A stretch of 64,000 nt of DNA from Rhodopirellula sp. (GTDB lineage: Bacteria > Planctomycetota > Planctomycetia > Pirellulales > Thermoguttaceae). Position numbers and translations under genes: made by a program. Under the pieces are notes generated by a model. It was not told the origin of the DNA. It searched no databases and saw only the letters and a list, made by a program, of their open reading frames with translations. Below are positions 48,524 through 58,062 of the stretch, piece after piece (positions within the stretch are counted from its first letter, which is position 1; the number at the start of each line of letters is the position of its first letter). The stretch covers positions 62,001 through 126,000 of the forward strand of contig JAAYEH010000281.1 in assembly GCA_012728855.1 (NCBI GenBank), in the 5' to 3' direction.

Positions 48524-50668
48524 ATGTGTAGCATGAAGTTTTGGTTGCTGTGGCGCTCGGGGCTTGCGGCCCTTGTCTTGTCCCTGGCGCTGCCGGGCAG
48601 CGGATGGGCAGAAACACCGTCCGACTTTCCGCCCAACAAATTAAGGATCGGAGTCCGGCCGCCGGCGCCTACTCGGTCCGAAGCCCCGGTTGCATCCGAG
48701 TCCGCGATTCCGCGGGTGGAGGCCTCCCCAGGCGAAACCGGGATGGCCGCGGAGAGTTCCGATTCCGAAGCAAATACCGGTTCGTCCGGCGACTCCAAGC
48801 CTTCGTTCGCCGCGACGACGCCCTCGATCCCCAATCAATTGCCCGAGCAATCCCTCTCGCCTGCCCCGGTATCCCCGGCGGAGACAGCGACGGAGAACCT
48901 GACGCCCCAGACCATGGAAGAACCGGCGGAGGAACCGCTGAAGCCGATTCCGGCCGCTGGACAAGGGGCGCCCATCGAGGTTCACGCCGCCTCGTTCAAG
49001 AGCGTCACGCCGGGAGTGAGCACCGTCGCCGACGTTCAGACCCATTGGGGCGCTCCCGTCGAGATCACCAAGCACCTCGGCTTGATCCTGCACCTTTATA
49101 AGGTCGATCCGTTCGAGCGGGTCGAAGTGGTCGTGTCCGAAGAGAAGGTGTCGTCGATCGTCATTCGGCTCGACCGGCCGTTTCCTGCCGATCTGGTCGC
49201 CCAGCAACTGGAATTATCCAGCATGCAGCCGGTGCTGGTGTCCAACGAGTTGGGTGAAGTTCTCGGCCAATCGTTTCCGGAGCGGGGCGTCCTTTTTGCG
49301 TTTGCACCGAGCGACGCGCCGGGCAAAGCCAGCATGAATGTCACCCAGATCATTCTAGAACCGGTTACTGCCGAGCCCTTCCTGTTGCGAGCGGAAACCC
49401 TACTGGACAGCCAGCCCGAGGCGAGCCTGAAGGATCTCGACCAGGCAATCAAGATGTCGCCGGAAAACGGCCGGGCGCACTGGTTGCGGGCCCGAGTTCT
49501 CGCGGCAAACGGCGAGTCGGACGCCGCACTGGCGGCTGCCGAGCAGTCGGTTCGCTGGGAAGCGGACAACCCTCGCTATTGGGTGACACGGGGCCAGATT
49601 CTCGCCTCGGTCGATCGTTTCGCTGAAGCGATATCCTTCGTGGAAAAAGCCGTCGAACTCAGCGGCGACTCACCTCACGTGAAGGCCCGTGCCCTGTGTA
49701 TGCTGGGCGACCTTTACGGCTCCGGCGCGCAGCCCGACTACAAGAAAGCCATCGAATACCACAGCCAGGCAATCCAGATCGCCGATCCGCTGGTCGCCGA
49801 TCCCCATCCGGCCTTGCGATTGGCGGCCAAGGAGGTGATGATCGATGCCCACCTGGGCGCGGCGCACGATGTCGCATGGGGCGTCTGGAATCAGAAAGAT
49901 GTATCCGTGCCTCGCTGGCTGGAGCGAGCCGCCGCATTCGCAAAGGATCTGATCGACAGCGACGGCGGCACCCCGGAGCACCAACTGCGTGTGGCCACCC
50001 GCGCTCTCTCGGCTTCCGTCGGCATGGAGGGCAAACTCGATCCGACGCAGTGGGCGGAGGAGGCAAGCCGCGTGGGAGAGCAGTGGATCGCATCGGCCTC
50101 CGAAACGCAGAAACCGCGATGCCAATGGGAGCTCGGGATGGCGCTTTACGATGCCGTCCAGGTCTGCCAATTGCGCAAAGAGGACGAAGCGGCGTTACGG
50201 TACGGCCAGCGGGCCGTCGCCTTCCTGGAGCAATCACTGCAAGCGCGGGATGCCTCGGCGACCGATCGCTATCTGCTCGGGCGGCTGTACTTCCGCATCG
50301 GCGCCATCCATGCGGTCGGCAGCGAAAATCACTCGTCGGCTATCCCTTGGTTCGAGAAGGCGATTCCGGTCTTGGAGGCCGCGGCACCTGAGGTTCACCC
50401 ATCGGAACTAGGGCGACTCGGTGAGACCTTCGTGAGCATGGGCGTTTCCCACTGGGAAACCGGCCAACGGGATCGCGCCGTCTCGCTCACCGAGCGAGGC
50501 GTCGGTCTGTTGGAGGAAGCCGTGAAAAACGGCACCGCCGAAAAGTCCACTCTGGAGATTCCCTACGGCAATCTGGCCAGTATGCACAAACAACTTGGAA
50601 GAATGGACGTTGCCGGCAAGCTTCTGGAAAAAGCCTCGCATACAAGCGGCAGCACCATGCGGCGATAG
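48524..50668 (+). CDS. Secreted TPR-repeat protein
   Basis: Signal; Pro/Ser/Thr-rich linker; multiple TPR-like helices (NGRAHWLRARVLAANGESDAALAAAEQSVRWEADNPRYWVTRGQILASVDRFAEAISFVEKAVEL). Confidence 0.85.
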   Translation: MCSMKFWLLWRSGLAALVLSLALPGSGWAETPSDFPPNKLRIGVRPPAPTRSEAPVASESAIPRVEASPGETGMAAESSDSEANTGSSGDSKPSFAATTPSIPNQLPEQSLSPAPVSPAETATENLTPQTMEEPAEEPLKPIPAAGQGAPIEVHAASFKSVTPGVSTVADVQTHWGAPVEITKHLGLILHLYKVDPFERVEVVVSEEKVSSIVIRLDRPFPADLVAQQLELSSMQPVLVSNELGEVLGQSFPERGVLFAFAPSDAPGKASMNVTQIILEPVTAEPFLLRAETLLDSQPEASLKDLDQAIKMSPENGRAHWLRARVLAANGESDAALAAAEQSVRWEADNPRYWVTRGQILASVDRFAEAISFVEKAVELSGDSPHVKARALCMLGDLYGSGAQPDYKKAIEYHSQAIQIADPLVADPHPALRLAAKEVMIDAHLGAAHDVAWGVWNQKDVSVPRWLERAAAFAKDLIDSDGGTPEHQLRVATRALSASVGMEGKLDPTQWAEEASRVGEQWIASASETQKPRCQWELGMALYDAVQVCQLRKEDEAALRYGQRAVAFLEQSLQARDASATDRYLLGRLYFRIGAIHAVGSENHSSAIPWFEKAIPVLEAAAPEVHPSELGRLGETFVSMGVSHWETGQRDRAVSLTERGVGLLEEAVKNGTAEKSTLEIPYGNLASMHKQLGRMDVAGKLLEKASHTSGSTMRR

Positions 50669-50769
50669 CGGCCGCCGTGGTGTAGAATGGCGGGGAGGCT
50701 CGTACCGTTTTCTTCGCCGGCGCGTAGACGACCGGCGGCAATCGAGTTGCCTCTGCCGAACGAACAACC

Positions 50770-51234
50770 ATGCTGCTCCGCCTGTTTCTGCTGTTCACCG
50801 TCGTACAGTTCACCGAGTTGGTGATTCTCCTGTGGATCACCGAGAAGACAAGCTTTCCTTTTACCGTCGGTCTGGTGCTTCTCACCGGGCTGATCGGTGC
50901 AGCGCTGGCGCGGTATGAAGGGCTTCGTTGCATCCGGCAGATTCAAGAGCGTCTGCGGCGCGGTGAAGTGCCGGCCGGCTCGCTTCTGGACGGCCTGATC
51001 ATCCTGGTTGCCGGAGCGCTGTTGATCGCTCCGGGCCTCTTGACCGACATCACCGGCTTCTTGCTCTTGCTCCCCGCCGTTCGGCGGAGTATCAAGCACT
51101 ACGCCACGGAGCGAATCCGCAGCCGGATTCATGTCGCATCACCGTTTTCCGCATCGTACGCGGGGGCGGAGCGAGCCGAGGCGGACCGGATTATCGACGT
51201 CCGCATTGTCGATCCCGAGCCGCGCGACAAGTAG
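50770..51234 (+). CDS. fxsA: FxsA family membrane protein
   Basis: MLLRLFLLFTVVQFTELVILLWI...TGLIGAALARYEGLRCIRQIQERLRRGEVPAGSLLDGLIILVAGALLIAPGLLTDITGFLLLLP. Confidence 0.93.
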   Translation: MLLRLFLLFTVVQFTELVILLWITEKTSFPFTVGLVLLTGLIGAALARYEGLRCIRQIQERLRRGEVPAGSLLDGLIILVAGALLIAPGLLTDITGFLLLLPAVRRSIKHYATERIRSRIHVASPFSASYAGAERAEADRIIDVRIVDPEPRDK

Positions 51235-51312
51235 GTTCTGCTTGCCGAGCCGAACCATTGCGCCGGCAGACCGCTACGCGATGCATGATCCCGCTCGGCA
51301 AGCAGGATCTAC
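51231..51312. repeat. F1 REP-like convergent pair overlapping the FxsA stop codon
   Basis: GTAGGTTCTGCTTGCCGAGCCGAACC ... GATCCCGCTCGGCAAGCAGGATCTAC. Confidence 0.85.
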
Positions 51313-51319
51313 GGAGCCC

Positions 51320-53590
51320 TCACGGCGTCACTCGCACGCTGCCAGGCTCAACGCGGACGGCGCCCCCGAGCGACTCGGGCGACTGCTCCGTATCGCCGAA
51401 ATTAACCGCTACTGCCCGCTTCGTTTCGGGTAGATGAACGACGATGCATGGGTACGAACCGGTCACCGTCGCGCCTCGGAGCCGCGCCGCCTCCTCCGGA
51501 TCGCAGGAGATCACGGCAACCAGATTGCGGATCCACTCGCCCGCCTGAAAAGATTGAGGAGGACCGTCCGTTGCCGGGCCGAAGTAGAGTTCGTGGCTGA
51601 CAAGCGATTCTTCGACGCCGTAGCGGTCGCCGGGATAGATCGCCTCATCGCCTTCGGTCGGTCGCTTGCGCTTCTGGAGGAGTTGGAACGAACTGTTTCC
51701 GCCAAGGACGTTGAGCGTGAGCGCGTCTTCGATCGTGATCGATTTGCCGTCGATCTGCTGCCACGTGTCCTTGTTGGGATGTTGATGGAAGACGTGGTCT
51801 CCTCGCCCGGTTTTCAATCTCACCCGGTTGTCGTTGAAGATGTCGGCCGCCAGGCGCAGTCCCAGACCGCCGTGGCGTCGCACTTCGACCGGCTCGACAG
51901 CCTGGCAGTAGTCGATGAGAATCGCCGGCCCCGCGGGCAGCGCCACCAGGGCCTGGTACTGCCGCACCAGCGGAAAGGGCTTGCCGTCGCCGCCCGCCAA
52001 TCGATCGATGGTTCCCAGCGACCAGAACCCGTCGCCGTCAAAAGTGGCGGTCTGGAACGAGCGCAGGGCCGCTTTAGGATTGGCCCCGGCGACATCCAGC
52101 ATGCCCATGCCGTTGTAGTTGTGTTTCAAGAGGTTCGGCGATCCCAGCGGTTGCACTATGGCCTGCCACTGCCCGAAAGCCGATCGCCATGAAAAAGAGG
52201 CCCACTGTTTCGCCGTGCGGCGCCAGACGAGCCGGGCATTGGGCTCGTGGTAGGTGCCGGTGTTGCGGGCATGGTATTGCTCCTCGGTGGACGGCGCGGG
52301 CAGAGCCGAGGTGTCCATGTGGTCCATCACCCAGAGGGCATGGGCCAGACTTGCGCCGCTGATCGCCTCGTACCAGGCGAAGTCATTGCTATAGTTGTTC
52401 TTCAGCCGCGCCAGCCGCACGCCTTGAATGCTGCCGTCGCCCAGCGCCTGCTCATGCTCGATCAGACCGAGCCACTCGTGCGCCAGCCGCGAGGCGTCGG
52501 CGTCCGTAAATCGCGCCGCGGCGAAGATGCCGATCGGCAGGATATGGGCATTGCCATAGCCGTAGGTATTCCAGTCGTACCCCGCGCAATAGACAAACCG
52601 CCCATTGGCAAATGAGCCCTGCTTGAGCCGGTCGAATACCAGACGCCAGTTTCGCAGGTAGACGTCGGAATCTCGCTGCATCTCGGGCAGATGCTCGTCG
52701 AGAAGCTGGGCGTAGGCCTGGTACGCCAGCGGCCAGCCCATGTAGCCGGGGTGATAGAAACCGTGATGCTCCTGGATGCCGCCCGGCTCGAAGTTCGCCC
52801 CCTTCACCCGCTCGTTGAGCGGCTTACCGGCGACGATCTCGTGGGAAGCGACGTCGCCGGGCACTCCGATCGCATTAAGCGAGTAGAGAATGGCCGTTTC
52901 GCGCCAGGCGGACTGGTTGGGCGAGTCGGGCAGTGCCCGCCGCGCGGCCTGCACCAGCGCGCAGCTCCAGGCGTTCGACTCGCCGACCGAATGCTGCGGC
53001 CAATGGCCGGGCATCGAGCGGCTTTCCTGGCTGACCCCGTGCTCCACTTGCTTGTCGGCCTCCCAGGCGAGGATCGTCAGAAGCTTCTCGCGGTCGGGCG
53101 GGGCGAGCGCATCGATCAAGAGCATACCGGAGGTGCCGGCGAAGAGATCGGCGTGCCAGTTGTCTGCCGCCGAGTGCCCCGCGCCCCAACACGGCCCTTC
53201 GGGCCGGTCGAGCTTGCCGATGGCGATGTGGCTATCCAACGACAACCGGATCAGTCCCAACAACGGTTTCGCGAGGTCGTCGGGGGGATTGGTGCGGGCG
53301 AGCCAATACCCGGCGGCCGCCGCGGCGAACTGGTTGCCCGCCACGTCGCGGTATTTATTGCGGCCGGAATTGGCCCGCGGCGTCATCGTATAGTACTCAG
53401 TACCGGGCACGGGAGCGAGATAGCCGGCGAGCCAGCGGCACCAACGGTCCAAAGATCGCTCGATCCGTTGGCGAAGCTGGTAGTCCGGCGGGGCGCGATT
53501 CGATTCAGTGCGAACATCGGCGGCAAGAAGGCCAGCCGAAGATAGCAAACACGCCAGGCAGAGGCCGGCGGCAAGTCGTCGTCGGATCAT
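51320..53590 (-). CDS. Secreted protein, alpha/alpha-toroid plus beta-sandwich, polysaccharide-lyase-like (probable)
   Basis: Internal Met 53590 MIRRRLAAGLCLACLLSSAGLLAADV (signal); EHHGFYHPGYMGW, YCAGYDWNTYGYGNAH; the upstream extension to 53971 is repeat and CHC2 remnant DNA. Confidence 0.7.
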   Translation of the reverse strand: MIRRRLAAGLCLACLLSSAGLLAADVRTESNRAPPDYQLRQRIERSLDRWCRWLAGYLAPVPGTEYYTMTPRANSGRNKYRDVAGNQFAAAAAGYWLARTNPPDDLAKPLLGLIRLSLDSHIAIGKLDRPEGPCWGAGHSAADNWHADLFAGTSGMLLIDALAPPDREKLLTILAWEADKQVEHGVSQESRSMPGHWPQHSVGESNAWSCALVQAARRALPDSPNQSAWRETAILYSLNAIGVPGDVASHEIVAGKPLNERVKGANFEPGGIQEHHGFYHPGYMGWPLAYQAYAQLLDEHLPEMQRDSDVYLRNWRLVFDRLKQGSFANGRFVYCAGYDWNTYGYGNAHILPIGIFAAARFTDADASRLAHEWLGLIEHEQALGDGSIQGVRLARLKNNYSNDFAWYEAISGASLAHALWVMDHMDTSALPAPSTEEQYHARNTGTYHEPNARLVWRRTAKQWASFSWRSAFGQWQAIVQPLGSPNLLKHNYNGMGMLDVAGANPKAALRSFQTATFDGDGFWSLGTIDRLAGGDGKPFPLVRQYQALVALPAGPAILIDYCQAVEPVEVRRHGGLGLRLAADIFNDNRVRLKTGRGDHVFHQHPNKDTWQQIDGKSITIEDALTLNVLGGNSSFQLLQKRKRPTEGDEAIYPGDRYGVEESLVSHELYFGPATDGPPQSFQAGEWIRNLVAVISCDPEEAARLRGATVTGSYPCIVVHLPETKRAVAVNFGDTEQSPESLGGAVRVEPGSVRVTP

Positions 53591-53670
53591 GGCAGCACCC
53601 CTTTGGTTTGTCGCGGAGCATGCAACGTGACTCGATTGTAACGCCCCCTCGCGTGCCTCGCCAGGGTTTT

Positions 53671-53834
53671 CGGTGTGGCACTGCTTGTGATTGAATGGAT
53701 CTTCCACTTGTGCAGAATCGACAACAATCACAAGCGTTGGGAATCGCCGCGACCCGCCCGCTTCGTACTGCTTGGAGTTGTGGAGACGTCGATCGGGATG
53801 GACAACGCATTCAACTCCAAGCAGTGCCACACCA
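53671..53834. repeat. Two F5 elements (53681-53736, 53768-53824) within a larger inverted repeat
   Basis: GGTGTGGCACTGCTTGTGATTGAATGGAT...CAATCACAAGC; CTGCTTGGAGTTG...CAACTCCAAGCAGTGCCACACC. Confidence 0.85.
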
Positions 53835-53839
53835 TGGTT

Positions 53840-54300
53840 CTTCCGCGTCAGCACTTCTCGCGTTCCCCACTCCGGCGAACGCAACGGGTACCAGCGGCGG
53901 ATCCAGGGTATCGGCAGGTTGAGCTTCTGGCAGAGGGCGATGGTGGCAACGTGCAGTGGTTGACTCGTCACTGCTGCCTACAGGTCCAGTTGGTTGCCTG
54001 CAGAGCCACACTTAGAGCCTATCCCAAAACCGCCGGGGACTGGCTCATTTTGCGGAGTCTTCGGAGCAAAATGTGCCTGTCCCCCTCTCCGCCAAGGTTT
54101 TGGGATAGGCTCTTAAAACAACGGCACGTGTTCTTCCGGAGATTCGCGGAAAACGAGCGACTTCGCGGTGAGATCGAGCCATGGATCGGACATCCTCCGC
54201 GAACCTGCTCGCCGTGCATTTCTCGGCAGACGAAGTTCAGCAACCGCAAGACATCAACGATGCTGACCTGGGTCCGCACGGCGTGGAAATCAATCCCCGG
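53840..54300 (-). pseudogene. CHC2 zinc-finger (DNA-primase-type) protein remnant interrupted by an F3 palindrome
   Basis: Minus strand: GIDFHAVRTQVSIVDVLRLLNFVCREMHGEQVRGGCPIHGSISPRSRSFSANLRKNTCRCFK | F3 element 54014-54113 | KCGSAGNQLDL*AAVTSQPLHVATIALCQKLNLPIPWIRRWYPL; includes an in-frame TAG. Confidence 0.8.
54014..54113. repeat. F3 palindromic element, complete (100 bp)
   Basis: AGAGCCTATCCCAAAACC...GGGGACTGGCTCATTTTGC GGAGTCTTCGGAG CAAAATGTGCCTGTCCCC...GGTTTTGGGATAGGCTCT. Confidence 0.95.
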
Positions 54301-54428
54301 CACCGCGGCTGGCTCCTTGAACTGAGACGAGGAACCCGTACACCGATCGCAGCCGAACGTGCCGGCGCAAGCAATGCCACCCGCCACACGCGGGAACAGA
54401 AGCCTCAGGTAGAACGGTGGTGTCGGTG

Positions 54429-54487
54429 TGGATCCCGCCTGCCGACTGGAACCTTGCCACACAGATCCCGCTCGGCAAGCGGGAGCT
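54429..54487. repeat. F1 REP-like pair (left copy degenerate)
   Basis: GTGGATCCCGCCTGCCGACTGGAACC ... AGATCCCGCTCGGCAAGCGGGAGC. Confidence 0.7.
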
Positions 54488-54511
54488 GCTTCAGCACACA
54501 GTTTGAGTACA

Positions 54512-56470
54512 TTAGAACCGCACGCTGCCCGTCAAATCGTCTTCGGAAGTGGAGATCATCCACGAGAGCGCCTTGGGCACGACGAACGACTCGCGGACGA
54601 AGCCTCGGTTGGGCGTCTGCCGCAACTCCCACTCCATGCGGTCCTTGTAGACGCGGAATACCCGGTAGGCGTTGGGCCATTCGCAGAAGGCGGGGTTGAC
54701 GATATGGGCGATGCCGTCCTTGGGGTTGTGCTCGTTCCAGTGCGTGTGACCGCAGAGCACCGCCACCACGTTCGGCGCCGCTTGAACGACATCCATGGCC
54801 GCCGGAGTCATCGATAGATCGGGCAACCGGTAACCGCAGGAGGAGAGGCCGCCTCGGCAGTGCATGGGGAAGTGCCCGATGACCACGGTGGGCGTCTGCG
54901 TGTCGCGGGCGAGTTCTTGCTCGAGCCACCGGATCTGTTCCGGCCTCATGCCAATACCGCCGGAGTCGGCGGGGTCGTAGTGGTCCATGAATTGGCCGCT
55001 CTTCGACTTCCAGTGGGCGCCGTCCACGACGATCAGTCGAAGCGGCGGCTTGTCGATCACGTAATCGGTGCTTCCCGCGGGAAACAACTCGCTGCACAGC
55101 TCCAAAGCATCCCCGCGCGACGAAGCCAGGTACGAGTCGTGGTTGCCGATGCAGCCGTAGACCGGCAGGCCGCTCGCGCGGCAGACGGCGCCGAGCGACT
55201 CGAATTGGGCACGGATCCCCCTGTCGGTCATGTCGCCCGCGATCACTGCCCAGGCGATGCCATCGCGTTTCAAGGCGGCGAGCGTCGCCGCCAACTCCTC
55301 TTGGGCCGGGCCGTCGAGCTTGGTATTCATCCAGACCGCGCGGCCCGACGCGAGGTGCGTGTCGGACAGCAGCGCAAAGCGGTAGAGCGGCTCTTCCACC
55401 GTGCGCGGCTCGGCTCGGAGGCAAAGCTGCTGGAAGGTTCCCGCGGGGCGGAAGTGCGGACCGCCCACGGTCAGGTAATGGCGGCCGGCGGGCAGCAACC
55501 ACGTAGCCAGTTGGACTTCGTCCGGCGGTCGCGGACCGGTTATGCCGGGCGCCGCTCCGGTGAGCGCATCGCCCTCACCTTGCCAAGCCTCGGCCGTTAC
55601 CATCGGCGCGGCGACAACCGTGTCGTCGCTGAGCACGTAGGCCCGCAGACCCGGACGCAGATCCTCGCTCGGCGCGAGTCGCAGCGTACCGGAAACATAC
55701 AGCGGCGACGGTACATCCAGTGCGAAGGTCAGCAGTCCGTCGGGCGGGATGACGACTTGGGCGTGTTCCGGACGCCGGGCCGTCGGGGTCGGGAAGCCGT
55801 CGACGATCGCGCCGTTGGCGGCCTCAAGCGTGATTTCCGCCCCGGCGGACACTTTCACCGCCGACGGATCGGCCGCCGCGCGGAGCGTTTCGGCGAGTTG
55901 CGGATAGACGTCGATCGGCGGTTCCGGCAGGCGGGTCTTGCGCAGCTCCACGTCGTCGAACCAACTCTCGGCGGAGCACGACATCGCCAGCATGATTTCG
56001 CGGTCGCCGGCTTTCCATTCTTCGCCCCGAACCGCGCCGACCAATTGTATCCATTGGCCGGCCTTGCCTCCCGAGACGTGGGCTTTGGTATATCGCTGCT
56101 TGCCGTCGCTGGCGGAGATGTAACAGCGGACGGCGCCCGCCGCACCGGCATAGACCCACGCCGAGAACTCATAGTCGGACTTCAGATCGACGACGCCGTC
56201 GAGGCGAAAATAGGCGCCTCCCGACTGACCGGTGGGCGTCACTCGCAGCGAGTGCTTGCCGGAGCGGGCCTGGGACATGTCGGCCGAGTAGCGCGCCTGG
56301 TAGGTGTGGAACTCGGGCAGTTCGTGCTCGAATTCCTCAGACAAGACCACCTCATCCAAGAACATCTCATCCGGGACTGCTGCAGATTGGCCGCAGCAGG
56401 GGGCGACCAGCGAAGCGCAAAGGCTGACAACGGTCACGAGAACGACAGAGATGGACTGCAAGGCATTCAT
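54512..56470 (-). CDS. Secreted metallophosphoesterase (calcineurin-like)
   Basis: [62 protein letters not shown]. Confidence 0.93.
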   Translation of the reverse strand: MNALQSISVVLVTVVSLCASLVAPCCGQSAAVPDEMFLDEVVLSEEFEHELPEFHTYQARYSADMSQARSGKHSLRVTPTGQSGGAYFRLDGVVDLKSDYEFSAWVYAGAAGAVRCYISASDGKQRYTKAHVSGGKAGQWIQLVGAVRGEEWKAGDREIMLAMSCSAESWFDDVELRKTRLPEPPIDVYPQLAETLRAAADPSAVKVSAGAEITLEAANGAIVDGFPTPTARRPEHAQVVIPPDGLLTFALDVPSPLYVSGTLRLAPSEDLRPGLRAYVLSDDTVVAAPMVTAEAWQGEGDALTGAAPGITGPRPPDEVQLATWLLPAGRHYLTVGGPHFRPAGTFQQLCLRAEPRTVEEPLYRFALLSDTHLASGRAVWMNTKLDGPAQEELAATLAALKRDGIAWAVIAGDMTDRGIRAQFESLGAVCRASGLPVYGCIGNHDSYLASSRGDALELCSELFPAGSTDYVIDKPPLRLIVVDGAHWKSKSGQFMDHYDPADSGGIGMRPEQIRWLEQELARDTQTPTVVIGHFPMHCRGGLSSCGYRLPDLSMTPAAMDVVQAAPNVVAVLCGHTHWNEHNPKDGIAHIVNPAFCEWPNAYRVFRVYKDRMEWELRQTPNRGFVRESFVVPKALSWMISTSEDDLTGSVRF

Positions 56471-56512
56471 GGGTACAAGATCCTTACCATTGCTTGGTTT
56501 CTTCCTCGCTGC

Positions 56513-57751
56513 CTACCGCGACGGGTACGGTCCAAAGACCTTGGTGACCTTGTGGCTTTCCGAGGTGTCGTCGACGATCAACACGCGGAATTCATCGCCG
56601 CCCGGCGAGACCCGTAAGACGATGTGGCCGTGGCTGCTGGCCAGCTTGTCCAAGGAACTGATAACCAGGTTGGTGGCCGGGTGGACGTCGGTGGCGAAAA
56701 CGTCGCGCGGCCCCGGATAGAGGTGGGTGGATCGCAACCGATTCCACACCCGTGCGGTCGGATGTCCCGAATCCCAGACCGAAATCACCCACGCGCGCGG
56801 GCGGAGCGTGGCCACGAGGAACTCGTTCTGCGAGTCGAGATAGCCGTGGTGGTCGACGATGGCCGCCTCAACCGGGCCGACGGCTTTCGCCACCGGAGTC
56901 TCGACATCATGCCACACGGGAGACCCTTCCGGCGGGACGCCCGGGATATCCGCGCCGTTGAAATAATCGAACTTGCCGTAACTCAAACGGAACGCGGTTG
57001 ACAGCATGTTTTCGTGCGGCCACTGGCCGCGAGGCACGCTGTCCAGGTCGGGGAAGTGCTGCCGCGTGACATTGCCGACGCCGGTCCAAATCTCGCCGTT
57101 GGCGGCGACGTTGCGGAATTCGAAATGGGGGTATTTCTGCGGATCGCGGCAAAGAACCACCTGGTCGTTGCGCCCGGGCAGGAAGCGTTCGACCTTGAGT
57201 CCCTTGTTCTCCGTCTGCCACTTGAGGAAGGCGCGATAGTTTTTCATTGTCGAGTTATCGGGGATCGGCGGCTGGTAGTCGGGCCAGGCGCGGTCCAAGA
57301 GCTTGCCGATCGGCAGGCTCTCGGCAACCCGGGTCACGCCGGTGAGCCGATACGCGCCCGCGGGGGCCGCCGGCGCGTCGTCCGCCGGACCGCCCATGTG
57401 GTCTTCGTGAAAGTGGGTCAAGAGCACGTAGTCCAACGCCGGCTGCGGATCGTGGCGCAACGCGTGCTGCACGTAGCGCACGATCCATTCTCCGGCGCGA
57501 CGAGAGCTGTCGGGCCGGTCGGGTGTGTGCCGAGGGGTTTTCGACGGCAGTTCTCCGGCGTCGACCAACATCGTCGTGCCGTCGGGGAATAGGTACACCG
57601 CCGCGTTGCCCCGGCCGGAACTGATCTGATGGATATCGAGCGTGCCCGGCTGCCAGGGCGCGATTTCCTGTTCGGCAATGTCGTCGGCGCAAGCCGCGGC
57701 GGCAACCAGTGCCATCCAACTGAAAGTCAGAAACCAATTCGCCTTCATCAT
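56513..57751 (-). CDS. Secreted MBL-fold hydrolase
   Basis: MMKANWFLTFSWMALVAAAACA signal; YVLLTHFHEDHMGG; GTTMLVDAGELPSKT. Confidence 0.9.
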   Translation of the reverse strand: MMKANWFLTFSWMALVAAAACADDIAEQEIAPWQPGTLDIHQISSGRGNAAVYLFPDGTTMLVDAGELPSKTPRHTPDRPDSSRRAGEWIVRYVQHALRHDPQPALDYVLLTHFHEDHMGGPADDAPAAPAGAYRLTGVTRVAESLPIGKLLDRAWPDYQPPIPDNSTMKNYRAFLKWQTENKGLKVERFLPGRNDQVVLCRDPQKYPHFEFRNVAANGEIWTGVGNVTRQHFPDLDSVPRGQWPHENMLSTAFRLSYGKFDYFNGADIPGVPPEGSPVWHDVETPVAKAVGPVEAAIVDHHGYLDSQNEFLVATLRPRAWVISVWDSGHPTARVWNRLRSTHLYPGPRDVFATDVHPATNLVISSLDKLASSHGHIVLRVSPGGDEFRVLIVDDTSESHKVTKVFGPYPSR

Positions 57752-58062
57752 CGTATTCTCCTGCGATGCAATACCACCGATCCGGCACCTGCGCAACCAC
57801 ACCTCAATGCGTCACCGCATGATCGTCGGCCCTGTGGGCAAACAACGCATCATTATGGCGGATGTTGCGCCGACACCACAAGCTCCGGCAGTGTTCCTGA
57901 CTTCTTCGCGTTGTCGCTCCTTCGTCCTTTTGCGATCTGCTTGGCGAGGAAGAACAATCGCGATGAACCGAAATTGTCCCTTACCGCGAATGCCCTCGCA
58001 CGAAGGAGGCTCCTGCGGACGGCATCATCGAGGCGGCAACCACAGCCGCTTGCGCAGCAGAA

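Noticed and set aside
53591-53971. N-terminal extension of ORF 51320..53971
   Set aside because: Made of CHC2 remnant and F5 repeat DNA; the real signal peptide begins at Met 53590.
54860-56617. 585-aa plus-strand ORF
   Set aside because: Antisense to the metallophosphoesterase with clear catalytic motifs.
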